A DNA stretch of 64,000 nucleotides. It comes from Bhargavaea ullalensis. GTDB taxonomy: Bacteria > Bacillota > Bacilli > Bacillales_A > Planococcaceae. The DNA lies in NCBI RefSeq assembly GCF_040545425.1, contig NZ_JBEPLW010000002.1. One strand, 5' to 3'. Made by a program: the position numbers and the translations under genes. The notes beneath the pieces are model-generated. The model did not search any database. It had not been told where the DNA came from and saw only the letters and a program-made list of their open reading frames with translations. Below, piece by piece: positions 26,348 through 33,914 of this stretch; position 1 is the stretch's first letter, and the number at the start of each line of letters is the position of its first letter.

Positions 26348-26982
26348 ATAAACAGCGGCCGCTCATCATCGGAATCGCCGGCGGTTCGGGATCCGGCAAA
26401 ACGAGCGTCACCCGTTCCATCTACAACGTGGTGAAAGAGCATTCGGTCGTCGTGATCGAACACGATTATTACTACAAAGACCAGTCCCATCTGGCATTTG
26501 AGGAGCGGCTCAAGACGAACTATGACCACCCGTTCGCCTTTGACACGGATCTGCTGATCGAGCATATCAACGAACTCCTCGAAGGCCGGCCGGTGAACCG
26601 CCCGGTATACGACTACGCGCTCCACAGCCGTTCGGACAAAACCGAATGCATCGAACCGAAGGAAGTCATCATCCTGGAGGGGATCCTGGTCCTGGACGAT
26701 GCCCGTCTCCGCGAGCTGATGGACATCAAGCTGTTCGTCGACACGGACGCCGATCTTCGGATCATCCGCAGGATCCAGCGGGACATCAATGAGCGGGGAC
26801 GGTCGATCGACTCGGTCATCGATCAGTATTTGTCGGTCGTCCGCCCGATGCACAACCAGTTCATCGAGCCGACGAAGCGCTATGCGGATGTCATCATTCC
26901 CGAAGGCGGGGAAAACAAGGTGGCGATCGACCTGATGGTGACGAAAATAAAAACAATTCTTGAATCTACACAAAAAATGTAA
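26344..26982 (+). CDS. udk: Uridine kinase
   Basis: Udk phosphorylates uridine and cytidine in pyrimidine salvage. The 212-residue protein has a P-loop GIAGGSGSGKTSVTR (about 10-24), the substrate segment EHDYYYKDQSHL, NYDHPFAFDTDLL and a lid region RRIQRDINERGRS. It starts with the ATGA overlap from trmR, so the two are cotranslated. Confidence 0.97.
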   Translation: MNKQRPLIIGIAGGSGSGKTSVTRSIYNVVKEHSVVVIEHDYYYKDQSHLAFEERLKTNYDHPFAFDTDLLIEHINELLEGRPVNRPVYDYALHSRSDKTECIEPKEVIILEGILVLDDARLRELMDIKLFVDTDADLRIIRRIQRDINERGRSIDSVIDQYLSVVRPMHNQFIEPTKRYADVIIPEGGENKVAIDLMVTKIKTILESTQKM

Positions 26983-27017
26983 TATGATGACAAAGGATTG
27001 ACCCATTATTTTTATCG

Positions 27018-27060
27018 ACTATGTCGCATGTCCGGAAACGGGGCGGCATAGTATTATTTT
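27018..27060 (+). terminator. Probable terminator between udk and greA
   Basis: An approximately 10-bp imperfect stem (27018-27027 with 27043-27052) is followed by ATTATTTT. Some readthrough into greA is plausible, since no strong greA promoter is seen. Confidence 0.6.
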
Positions 27061-27091
27061 TATGACGGTTGGCGCAAAGGAGAGATGAGAA

Positions 27092-27565
27092 ATGGCAAAT
27101 GAAAAGAAATTCCCGATGACAGAAGAGGGAAAACAAAAACTGGTCGATGAACTTGAGTATTTGAAAACGGTTAAACGAAAGGAAGTCGTGGAACGGATCA
27201 AAGTCGCCCGCAGCTTTGGTGACCTGTCCGAGAACTCCGAATACGATTCCGCCAAGGAAGATCAGGCCTTCATCGAGGGACGGATCTCCACGCTCGAGTC
27301 GATGATCCGAAATGCGGAAATCATTGAAGACACCGGCAGCGACGACCGTGTCCAGCTCGGCAAGACGGTCGCCTTCAAAGAAATTCCGGACGGTGAAGAA
27401 GAGTCCTATACGATCGTCGGTTCTGCAGAGGCAGATCCGTTCGAAGGGAAGATCTCAAACGATTCCCCGATTGCCAAAGGGCTTCTCGGCAAGACGATCG
27501 GCGACCGGGTGAAGATCATGACACCGGGCGGAGAAATGGACGTCGAAATCGTCTCCATCGGCTGA
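27092..27565 (+). CDS. greA: Transcription elongation factor GreA
   Basis: GreA stimulates RNA cleavage by backtracked RNA polymerase. The 157-residue protein has the N-terminal coiled coil (about 8-78) with the catalytic acidic tip in the region SFGDLSENSEYDSAKEDQ. The C-terminal FKBP-like domain is marked by SPIAKGLLGKTIGD. The start is preceded by AAAGGAGAG. It lies downstream of udk as in B. subtilis and is followed by a long terminator. Confidence 0.97.
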   Translation: MANEKKFPMTEEGKQKLVDELEYLKTVKRKEVVERIKVARSFGDLSENSEYDSAKEDQAFIEGRISTLESMIRNAEIIEDTGSDDRVQLGKTVAFKEIPDGEEESYTIVGSAEADPFEGKISNDSPIAKGLLGKTIGDRVKIMTPGGEMDVEIVSIG

Positions 27566-27614
27566 TCAGCAGGAGAGGTCCGGGAATCCGGTCCCCTCAC
27601 CCTGCGTGTAAAAA

Positions 27615-27664
27615 AGCAAGGACTTTGGTTGCTTTCCGAAAGCCAACCGCCGTCCTTGCTTTTT
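27615..27664 (+). terminator. Rho-independent terminator after greA
   Basis: A 9-bp outer stem (27615-27623 with 27652-27660) encloses an inner helix (GGTTG with CAACC). It is flanked by A and T runs, so it may also work on the minus strand. Confidence 0.85.
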
Positions 27665-27799
27665 CCCGTCTTGCAAAGCTTGTTCTCTACACCTGCCGGT
27701 TAGCGGCGGAGGTCGTGCTCTTCGCCGCGGATCGCGGGAGAAGATGGTGTCCCGTTCTGCCAGATTGAAAAGAACTATGCAAGACAGGCGGCGCTTGCG

Positions 27800-27904
27800 G
27801 ATGAGTGGAATCATAAAGGCTGTGAGTGAGCGCGTAGCTGTGATGAGTGGAATCATAGATGCCTTGAGTGAGCGCATAGCCGGGATGAGTGGAATCAGGG
27901 AGCT
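27800..27904. repeat. Intergenic tandem array C: 21-bp period, two alternating forms
   Basis: GAGTG recurs at 27803, 27824, 27845, 27866 and 27887, exactly 21 bp apart. Form X reads GATGAGTGGAATCA (27800, 27842, 27884) and form Y reads GAGTGAGCGC (27824, 27866), giving a 42-bp higher-order unit. One frame reads through the array as two 14-residue repeats (MSGIIKAVSERVAV and a variant). No ribosome site or downstream domain supports coding. The surrounding gap (27566-28109) otherwise holds the greA terminator, the yrrS promoter and no gene that I can support. Confidence 0.85.
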
Positions 27905-28056
27905 AGGCTGTCCGGTTCTCTGCGTGATTTCTTCGAGTGATGGATTTTACACACAATCACGGCAGAACCCGATGGCTCAAACGGCAATCTGGCCGGCAGC
28001 AACCGCCCAGTCAGTCATGAAAACGAGATGAAAATGAAATATGCCGGTAATCTTTT

Positions 28057-28085
28057 CGTCAAAACAGGGGAAATCGATTATGATA
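28057..28085 (+). promoter_or_regulatory. Candidate SigA promoter for yrrS
   Basis: TCGTCA (28057-28062), a 17-bp spacer and TATGAT (28080-28085) lie 25 nt before the yrrS ATG. Confidence 0.42.
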
Positions 28086-28109
28086 GAGTAAGACAGGGGA
28101 GGAGATGGC

Positions 28110-28799
28110 ATGGACCAACGCAATCTTTCCAGGGTGGAACGGAATCACCGGAAATCGAACCGGATCCTGAACATCCTCATTGCAATCGTATTTACCCTGA
28201 TTCTGGTCACCGCGGCCGGCATCTTCATGACCGGCGGCAAAGATACGGCCGGGGGAAAAGGTGCTGCGGAAACCGGAAATGATTCTGGCGGCACACCGGA
28301 AACCGGACTGGCATCGGATTCGCAGGACGATGAAAGCGACGATGGCGGCGAGGAAGCCGGGCAGCCTGACGATGAATCCGACACAGAAGAAGACGACGAA
28401 CAAACAAAAGAGCCGGCCGACGAAGAAGACGAAGCTTCGGGCGAGCCCGGAAAAGTGATCAGGACTCCTTCCGAGGACGGCATCGTTGAAGAAACGATTG
28501 TCGACACCTCCTGGAAGCCGATCGGCACGTCTCAGACCGGCGAACACCGCTCGGTCTACGACAAAGGCCACATTGACTGGAAAGAGAAAGTGGAAGCGAT
28601 CGAATACGCCACCGGGATTCCCGAAAGCGACATGATCGTCTGGTATTTGAAAAACGGCGGAGGACCGGATAAATCGGTCGGAACCGTTTCGACCAAAGAC
28701 CAGAAGAAAAAATATAACGTCCACCTCGAGTGGGTGGACGGCGAGGGCTGGAAACCGGTTCGTCTCGACAAGCTGAACTCGCTTGAAGGAGCCTGGTGA
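28110..28799 (+). CDS. YrrS-like (DUF1510) single-pass membrane protein
   Basis: The 229-residue protein has a short basic cytoplasmic start and one membrane helix (about 20-41). A very acidic low-complexity linker (about 50-115, mostly D, E, G, S) leads to a folded C-terminal domain (about 118-229) with WYLKNGGGPDKSVGTV and VHLEWVDGEGWKPVRLD. This is the layout of YrrS. The cargo domain should be outside the cell. In B. subtilis the gene pairs with the penicillin-binding protein gene pbpI; that partner is absent here. The start follows GGGGAGGAG. Confidence 0.85.
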   Translation: MDQRNLSRVERNHRKSNRILNILIAIVFTLILVTAAGIFMTGGKDTAGGKGAAETGNDSGGTPETGLASDSQDDESDDGGEEAGQPDDESDTEEDDEQTKEPADEEDEASGEPGKVIRTPSEDGIVEETIVDTSWKPIGTSQTGEHRSVYDKGHIDWKEKVEAIEYATGIPESDMIVWYLKNGGGPDKSVGTVSTKDQKKKYNVHLEWVDGEGWKPVRLDKLNSLEGAW

Positions 28800-28829
28800 C
28801 ACAGACCCCGTTCGGAACGGAGGATTAGG

Positions 28830-29543
28830 ATGAAAATTGCAGTGATCGGTGCCATGGAGGAAGAAGTGGAACTTCTGCGGAGCCGCATGGACAACCCGGA
28901 AACGACCGTGATCGCAAACAGCGAATTCACGGAAGGCACGCTTGCCGGTGTGGAGGCGGTGTTGCTCAAAAGCGGCATCGGCAAGGTGAATGCCGCCATG
29001 TCGACGGCCATCCTGCTTGACCGGTTCAAACCCGATGCGGTGATCAATACCGGTTCTGCCGGCGGATTCCATGCGGACCATGAAGTCGGCACCGTCGTCA
29101 TTTCAAGCGAAGTGCGCCATCATGACATGGATGCGACGGCATTCGGATATGAAATGGGGCAGGTCCCCCAGATGCCGCCGGCTTTTTCGGCCGACGCGGA
29201 ACTGGTCCGGATTGCGGGCGAAGCCGTCGATGAAGTCGGCGAACATCCGCATGCGGAAGGGCTGATCGTCACGGGCGATGTGTTCATGGCGGATCCCGAA
29301 CGCACGGAAGCGGTCCGACGGCAGTTTGCGGGCGTGCTCGCGGCGGAGATGGAAGCAGCGGCCGTCGCCCAGGTGTGCCATCAGTTCGGCGTGCCGTTCG
29401 TCGTCATCCGCGCCCTGTCCGACATCGCCGGAAAAGACTCGGCCGTGTCCTTTGATGAATTTCTTCCCCGGGCGGCGAAGCACTCCGCCGAAACGGTCGT
29501 CGCGGCCATCTCGAAACTCGGGCGCGCCCGTGATATACTATAA
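28830..29543 (+). CDS. mtnN: 5'-methylthioadenosine/S-adenosylhomocysteine nucleosidase
   Basis: MtnN splits MTA and SAH to adenine and a thioribose, feeding methionine salvage and the methyl cycle. The 237-residue protein has the N-terminal GAMEEEVELL with the conserved Glu, NTGSAGG, the nucleoside-binding EMEAAAVAQVC and the catalytic Asp in RALSDIAGKD. The start follows CGGAGGA. In B. subtilis the operon also holds yrrT, mccA and mccB for cysteine synthesis; here mtnN stands alone before a 28-codon ORF. Confidence 0.96.
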   Translation: MKIAVIGAMEEEVELLRSRMDNPETTVIANSEFTEGTLAGVEAVLLKSGIGKVNAAMSTAILLDRFKPDAVINTGSAGGFHADHEVGTVVISSEVRHHDMDATAFGYEMGQVPQMPPAFSADAELVRIAGEAVDEVGEHPHAEGLIVTGDVFMADPERTEAVRRQFAGVLAAEMEAAAVAQVCHQFGVPFVVIRALSDIAGKDSAVSFDEFLPRAAKHSAETVVAAISKLGRARDIL

Positions 29544-29583
29544 GGGGAAACCAATCGGACCATTTTGGACAGGAGTGAACAGC

Positions 29584-29670
29584 ATGATTTATATTATGGC
29601 AGGCGTAGTAGTCCTGACAGGTGTGCTCAGCGCCATCATGATGGCGCAGCTCGGTTCCGAGCGCGAATAA
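29584..29670 (+). CDS. 28-residue single-helix membrane peptide
   Basis: A short frame with a good ribosome site (ACAGGAGTG, 6 nt before ATG) encodes one hydrophobic helix (about 2-22, rich in V, M, A, I) and a polar end GSERE. An extended -10-like sequence TATACT at 29534-29539, overlapping the end of mtnN, could drive it, and a strong terminator follows directly. I recognise no family. It faces sigK and could be a sporulation or envelope micropeptide, but this is only context. Confidence 0.6.
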   Translation: MIYIMAGVVVLTGVLSAIMMAQLGSERE

Positions 29671-29676
29671 ACACCG

Positions 29677-30408
29677 TCAGTCGGCCCTTCTTCCGCTACT
29701 TGCGGAGGAGGGGCCTCTTTCGTGCTTGAACTGCTGGTAAAGCTTCACGAGCGCACGCTTCTCGATCCGGGATACATAGCTTCTTGAAATATTGAGCTGC
29801 GCTGCGATGTCCTTCTGTGTCATCGGAACGTCATCGAGCAGTCCGTAGCGGCGCTGGATGATTTCCAGTTCCCGCGAATCCAGCTTCGTCAAGTGGCGGT
29901 AAAGCCGGTCAAAGCGCTCTTTGCGTTCCAGCCGTTCGTCGGCCGTCGATTCATCGATTTTCAGGATATCCGTGATCTGGAGAGAGTAGCCGTCCTTGTC
30001 AGTGCCGATCGGCTCGTAGAGGGAAACGTCTTTCTGTACTTTTTTCTGGGCGCGCAGGTGCATGAGGATCTCATTCTCGATGCACCGGGCGGCGTAGGTG
30101 GAGAACTTCGTCTTTTTGTCCGGCGTGAAGCTGCCGACCGCCTTCATGAGGCCGATCGTGCCGATGGAGATGTAGTCATCCAGTTGTTCGTGCTTCGGAT
30201 GGAATTTCTTGACGATGTGGGCAACGAGCCGCATGTTGCGTTCGATCAGGATGTCCCGGGCCTCTTCATCACCCTCGGCGACCCGCCTGAGGCAGTCCGC
30301 CTCTTCTTCGGCGTTCATCGGCTTCAGAAACGCCTGGCCTTTCAGATACCCGAACATCGCGGGGATTTCAATCCAGAGCTGCAGCAATGCCGCAAACATC
30401 CCGCTCAC
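29677..30408 (-). CDS. sigK: RNA polymerase sporulation sigma factor SigK, uninterrupted
   Basis: SigK directs late mother-cell transcription during sporulation. The 243-residue precursor starts with a hydrophobic pro-sequence (MFAALLQLWIEIPAMFGYL region) of the kind removed by SpoIVFB. Region 2 follows (NMRLVAHIVKKF, SIGTIGLMKAV, YAARCIENEILMHLRA), then region 4 (PMTQKDIAAQLNISRSYVSRIEKRALVKLY). The start is GTG 30408, 5 nt after GGAGGTG. The frame is continuous through the site where skin elements split the gene in some species, so no excision is needed. The last codons form one arm of a hairpin that can terminate the convergent plus-strand transcript. Confidence 0.95.
   Translation of the reverse strand: MSGMFAALLQLWIEIPAMFGYLKGQAFLKPMNAEEEADCLRRVAEGDEEARDILIERNMRLVAHIVKKFHPKHEQLDDYISIGTIGLMKAVGSFTPDKKTKFSTYAARCIENEILMHLRAQKKVQKDVSLYEPIGTDKDGYSLQITDILKIDESTADERLERKERFDRLYRHLTKLDSRELEIIQRRYGLLDDVPMTQKDIAAQLNISRSYVSRIEKRALVKLYQQFKHERGPSSASSGRRAD
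29683..29720 (+). terminator. Plus-strand terminator embedded in the 3' end of sigK
   Basis: A 14-bp stem with two G-U pairs (29683-29696 with 29702-29715), a 5-nt loop and TCTTT end the mtnN and 28-codon transcript. On the minus strand the same bases are the last sense codons of sigK. Confidence 0.8.
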
Positions 30409-30435
30409 GGGAACACCTCCGTCATCGTTTCTGTC

Positions 30436-30464
30436 ACCATATGTCAGGAGGAGGCGATTCATGA
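30436..30464 (-). promoter_or_regulatory. Candidate SigE promoter for sigK
   Basis: On the minus strand TCATGAA (30464-30458), a 14-nt spacer and CATATGGT (30443-30436) lie 28 nt before the sigK GTG. The -10 keeps CATA and the final T of the SigE consensus. sigK is SigE-dependent in B. subtilis. A similar TCATGAC-N14-CATA element precedes yqfC. Confidence 0.38.
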
Positions 30465-30560
30465 GGCGCGCACCCGCAGAACAATACCCGCCGGAGGTGA
30501 GTGTTCGGCGGGCCATATGGTATAATCGGGAAAGAATTCAGAGGCAATGGAGTGGATCGG

Positions 30561-31082
30561 GTGTATCGTCATTTTTTACCGAGTGAATATGTCAAAAATG
30601 TATTCCGGGTCACGCCGGAAAAACTGAAGGAAAACGGCATCCGCGGAATCATCACGGATCTCGACAACACGCTCGTCGAATGGGACCGTCCGGATGCAAC
30701 AAAAGAGATCATCGAATGGGCGGAGGAGCTGAAGAAAGCCGGGATCCGGGTGACAATCGTCTCCAACAACAATGAGGGTCGCGTGAAGGCTTTCGCCGAC
30801 CCGCTCGGCATCCCGTTTATTCATAAAGCGAGAAAGCCGATGGGCCGCGCGTTCCGGCAGGCCGTCCGCCAGATGGGCATGGAGAAGGACGAAGTGGCGG
30901 TGATCGGCGACCAGCTGATGACCGACATCTTCGGCGGCAACCGGAGCGGGCTGCATACGATCCTTGTCGTGCCGGTCTCTTCAAAAGACGGCTTCATCAC
31001 GAAATTCAACCGGCAGGTCGAGCGCCGGATCATGAAAAAACTGAAGCGCCAGGGGCTTCTCGACTGGGAGGACGTCAAATGA
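30561..31082 (+). CDS. yqeG: YqeG-family HAD-IIIA phosphatase
   Basis: YqeG proteins are HAD hydrolases related to mitochondrial PGP phosphatase; the bacterial substrate is uncertain. The 173-residue protein has motif I IITDLDNTLVEWD (about 31-43), VTIVSNNNEGRVKAF with motif II, KARKPMG with the motif III Lys, and VIGDQLMTDIFGGNR with motif IV. The start is GTG 30561 behind TGGAGTGG; homologues begin at this point. A TATAAT lies at 30521-30526. It overlaps yqeH by 4 bp and opens a long, tightly packed operon. Confidence 0.92.
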   Translation: MYRHFLPSEYVKNVFRVTPEKLKENGIRGIITDLDNTLVEWDRPDATKEIIEWAEELKKAGIRVTIVSNNNEGRVKAFADPLGIPFIHKARKPMGRAFRQAVRQMGMEKDEVAVIGDQLMTDIFGGNRSGLHTILVVPVSSKDGFITKFNRQVERRIMKKLKRQGLLDWEDVK

Positions 31083-32182
31083 CAGAACCGATCGCATGCA
31101 CCGGCTGCGGAGCCATTCTGCAGACGGAAGATGAACAGGCACCGGGATTTGCGCCCGCTGCCGCGCTGGAAAATGAAATGCCTCTTTGCAGGCGCTGTTT
31201 CCGGCTGAGGAACTACAACGAGATCCAGCCGGTCCCGCTGACGGACGACGACTTCCTGAAAATCCTCAACACGGTCGGCGATTCCAAGGGACTGGTCGTC
31301 TACGTCGTGGACATTTTCGACTTCAACGGCAGCTGGATTCCGGGACTTCACCGGTTTGCGGGGAAAAACCCCGTTCTCCTCGTCGGCAACAAAGTCGACC
31401 TGCTGCCGAAATCGGTGAAGGAATCAAAGCTCAAAAACTGGATGAAGGCGGAGGCGAAGAAGCTCGGCCTCCATGCGGAAGACGTCCTGCTCGTCAGTTC
31501 GTTCAAAGGAACGGGCATTGCCGAGGCGATCGGGGAGATCGACCGTCTGCGCAAGGGCGGGGATGTGTTTGTCGTCGGCTGCACGAACGTCGGCAAGTCG
31601 ACGTTCATCAACCGGATCATCAAGCAGGTGGCGGGAGAAGGAGACATCATCACCACTTCGCACTTCCCGGGAACAACGCTCGACATGATCGACATTCCGC
31701 TGGATGACGGCAAGTCGATCTTCGATACGCCCGGCATCATCAACCACCACCAGATGGCCCACTATCTGGACACATCCGAACTCAAGGCGATCACGCCGAA
31801 AAAAGAGATCAAGCCGAAAGTGTTCCAGCTGAACGAGGGGCAGACGCTCTTCCTCGGCGGACTTGCACGGTTTGATTACCTTCAGGGGGGGAGGACCGCA
31901 TTCACGGTCCATATCTCCAACTCGATTGAAATCCACCGCACGAAACTCGAGAATGCCGATGCACTGTACAGCCGGCACCTCGGGGACATGCTGGCACCGC
32001 CTTCCGGCAAGTCACTGGAAGGGTTCCCGAGGCTTGTGAGACATGAATTTTCAATCAAAGAGGGAAAGACGGACATCGTCATTTCGGGTCTCGGCTGGAT
32101 CACCGTCCAGCAGCCCGGAAAAGTCATCGCGGTCCACGCACCCGAAGGCGTCGAAGTCATGCTGCGTCCTTCCCTGATCTGA
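31079..32182 (+). CDS. yqeH: Ribosome biogenesis GTPase YqeH
   Basis: YqeH is needed for 30S subunit assembly. The 367-residue protein opens with a zinc finger (CTGCG at about 8-12, then CRRC at about 40-43). A circularly permuted GTPase follows, in G4-G5-G1-G2-G3 order: VGNKVDLLPKS comes before GCTNVGKSTFINRII, then TTSHFPGTTLD and FDTPGI. It overlaps yqeG by 4 bp; aroE follows 14 bp later. Confidence 0.96.
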   Translation: MTEPIACTGCGAILQTEDEQAPGFAPAAALENEMPLCRRCFRLRNYNEIQPVPLTDDDFLKILNTVGDSKGLVVYVVDIFDFNGSWIPGLHRFAGKNPVLLVGNKVDLLPKSVKESKLKNWMKAEAKKLGLHAEDVLLVSSFKGTGIAEAIGEIDRLRKGGDVFVVGCTNVGKSTFINRIIKQVAGEGDIITTSHFPGTTLDMIDIPLDDGKSIFDTPGIINHHQMAHYLDTSELKAITPKKEIKPKVFQLNEGQTLFLGGLARFDYLQGGRTAFTVHISNSIEIHRTKLENADALYSRHLGDMLAPPSGKSLEGFPRLVRHEFSIKEGKTDIVISGLGWITVQQPGKVIAVHAPEGVEVMLRPSLI

Positions 32183-32196
32183 ACGGAGGGACCGCA

Positions 32197-33060
32197 ATGA
32201 AAAAATGGTACGCCGTGCTCGGCGATCCGGTTTCGCATTCAAAATCTCCCGCCATGCACGAAGCATGGTTCGAGGAAAACGGGCTGGATGCATCCTATGT
32301 GCCGGTCCATGTCCCCGAAGGAACGGTCGGGGAAGCCGTACAGGCGCTGAAAACGCTCGGAGCTTCGGGCTGGAATGTCACGGTGCCGCACAAGCAGGCC
32401 ATTATCCCGTACCTGGATGAGATCGACCCGCTTGCCGAACAAATGCAGGCCGTCAATACGGTGAGCCTGCTGCCCGGCGGAAGGCTCCGCGGTTCCAACA
32501 CAGACGGCCCCGGATTTGTCGGATCACTCGAGCAGGCGGCCGGCACCGGTCTTAAAGAGAAAAAGGTACTCATCATCGGCGCAGGAGGCGCTTCAAGCGG
32601 CATTGCGCTTGCCCTTTCGCAGGCGGGCTACCGGAGCGTCTCAGTCTGCAACCGCACGGTGAAGAAAGCGGAAGCCGTCGCTGCGCGGACCGGCGGGGAA
32701 GCCTTATCCCTGCAGGAAGCGGAGAGGCGTCTCGGCGAGTTCGGAATCGTGATCCAGACCACGCCGGTCGGCATGTCGACCGGCAGCTCCGGGCTTCCGC
32801 TGGGTCTCCAAAACCTGTCGCCGGGTGCGGTCGCCGCAGACATCGTCTACAGCCCGCTTGAGACGGAGTTCCTGAAGGCGGCCGCAGCAACCGGCTGCAA
32901 AACCGTGGACGGCCTCGGGATGTTCGTCTTTCAGGGGGCGCTCGCCTTCGAACGATGGACGGGCATCTTGCCTGACACGCAAAAAATGAAAGATCGATTA
33001 ATGAATGAAATGGGGAATACAGATGTTAACGGGAAAACAGAAAAGCTTCTTGAGAAGTGA
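32197..33060 (+). CDS. aroE: Shikimate dehydrogenase (NADP+)
   Basis: AroE reduces 3-dehydroshikimate to shikimate in aromatic amino acid synthesis. The 287-residue protein has the shikimate site LGDPVSHSKSPAMHEAWF, the catalytic Lys/Asp pair in NVTVPHKQAI and SNTDGPGFV, a Rossmann loop IIGAGGASSGIALAL and the CNRT phosphate-binding motif. It starts behind GAACGGAGGG and overlaps the next gene by 38 bp. Confidence 0.96.
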   Translation: MKKWYAVLGDPVSHSKSPAMHEAWFEENGLDASYVPVHVPEGTVGEAVQALKTLGASGWNVTVPHKQAIIPYLDEIDPLAEQMQAVNTVSLLPGGRLRGSNTDGPGFVGSLEQAAGTGLKEKKVLIIGAGGASSGIALALSQAGYRSVSVCNRTVKKAEAVAARTGGEALSLQEAERRLGEFGIVIQTTPVGMSTGSSGLPLGLQNLSPGAVAADIVYSPLETEFLKAAAATGCKTVDGLGMFVFQGALAFERWTGILPDTQKMKDRLMNEMGNTDVNGKTEKLLEK

Positions 33061-33319
33061 GGCCCACCACCTTCAGCCGCTGTTCCAGGTCGGCAAGCAC
33101 GGCGTCAATGACGAACTCGTCGCCGGGGTGGGAGACGCGCTGGAAAAACGGGAATTGCTGAAAGTGAGCGTGCTCCAAAATTGTCCGGAAGACCGCGGAG
33201 AAGTAGCGGAGAAGCTGGTCGGCGGGACGGGCGCCGAACTTGTCCAGACGATCGGCAACACCATCGTCCTGTACAGAGAGTCCAAAGAAAACAAGCGGCT
33301 GCTGCTGCCCCGTGCCTGA
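33023..33319 (+). CDS. yhbY: YhbY-family ribosome assembly RNA-binding protein (YqeI)
   Basis: This CRM-domain protein binds pre-50S particles. The 98-residue product shows MLTGKQKSFLRSEAHHLQP, the GxxG-type loop FQVGKHGVND and the terminal IGNTIVLYRES. The start is ATG 33023 behind ATGGGGAA, inside the last codons of aroE in another frame. The end overlaps nadD by 8 bp, so translation is coupled on both sides. Confidence 0.94.
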   Translation: MLTGKQKSFLRSEAHHLQPLFQVGKHGVNDELVAGVGDALEKRELLKVSVLQNCPEDRGEVAEKLVGGTGAELVQTIGNTIVLYRESKENKRLLLPRA

Positions 33320-33914
33320 ACGGCGACCGAGGATCGGCATACTCGGCGGGACATTCAACCCGCCCCACGCCGGGCATCTGATGATCGCGGAAGGTGTCCG
33401 CGATGCATGCGATCTGGATGAAGTCCGCTTCATGCCCAATGCCATTCCTCCGCATAAAGTGAAGGCGGGGGATGCCGACGCCGGCCAGCGCCTCCGCATG
33501 ACGGAGCTGGCGATTGCAGGAAACCCTCATTTCTCGGTCGAAAAGACGGAAGTCGAAACCGGCGGCATTTCCTATACTTCCCGGACGATGGATCTGCTGA
33601 TCGAAAAAGAACCGGAAACCGAATTCTTTTTCATCATCGGCGGGGACAGCGTCGATCAGCTCGGCAGCTGGTTTGACATCGACGGCCTGATCAAAAAAGT
33701 CGGGTTCATCGGCGTCGGCCGACCCGGCAGTGCAGGAATCACCCAATATCCGGTCCAAATGGCCGATGTCCCGCAGATCGACCTGTCCTCCACCGAAATC
33801 CGGCGTCGCTTGTCGGAAGGCCGGACGGTCCGCTATCTGCTCCCGGATCCAGTCATTTCATTTATCCGGAAGGAGGGTCTCTATGGAAGCGGAAACGATA
33901 AAATCGGAAGTTGA
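33312..33914 (+). CDS. nadD: Nicotinate-nucleotide adenylyltransferase
   Basis: NadD joins NaMN and ATP to form deamido-NAD. The 200-residue protein has the nucleotidyltransferase motif GILGGTFNPPHAGHL (about 9-23) and the C-terminal ISSTEIR-type motif as LSSTEIRRRL. The start is GTG 33312, just before the yhbY stop; there is no clear ribosome site, which fits translational coupling. It overlaps yqeK by 32 bp. Confidence 0.95.
   Translation: MPERRPRIGILGGTFNPPHAGHLMIAEGVRDACDLDEVRFMPNAIPPHKVKAGDADAGQRLRMTELAIAGNPHFSVEKTEVETGGISYTSRTMDLLIEKEPETEFFFIIGGDSVDQLGSWFDIDGLIKKVGFIGVGRPGSAGITQYPVQMADVPQIDLSSTEIRRRLSEGRTVRYLLPDPVISFIRKEGLYGSGNDKIGS

Noticed and set aside
27911..27967. Large imperfect stem-loop downstream of array C
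   Set aside because: The arms pair only in two blocks of 6 and 7 bp around an internal loop, with no T run and no known motif.
27744..28031. A 95-codon ORF reading through array C
   Set aside because: It exists because the 21-bp period keeps frame. There is no ribosome site, no recognisable domain, and the part outside the array looks random.
29677..30408. A skin-like element in sigK
   Set aside because: The sigK frame is continuous from pro-sequence to region 4, with no recombinase gene or duplicated junction.
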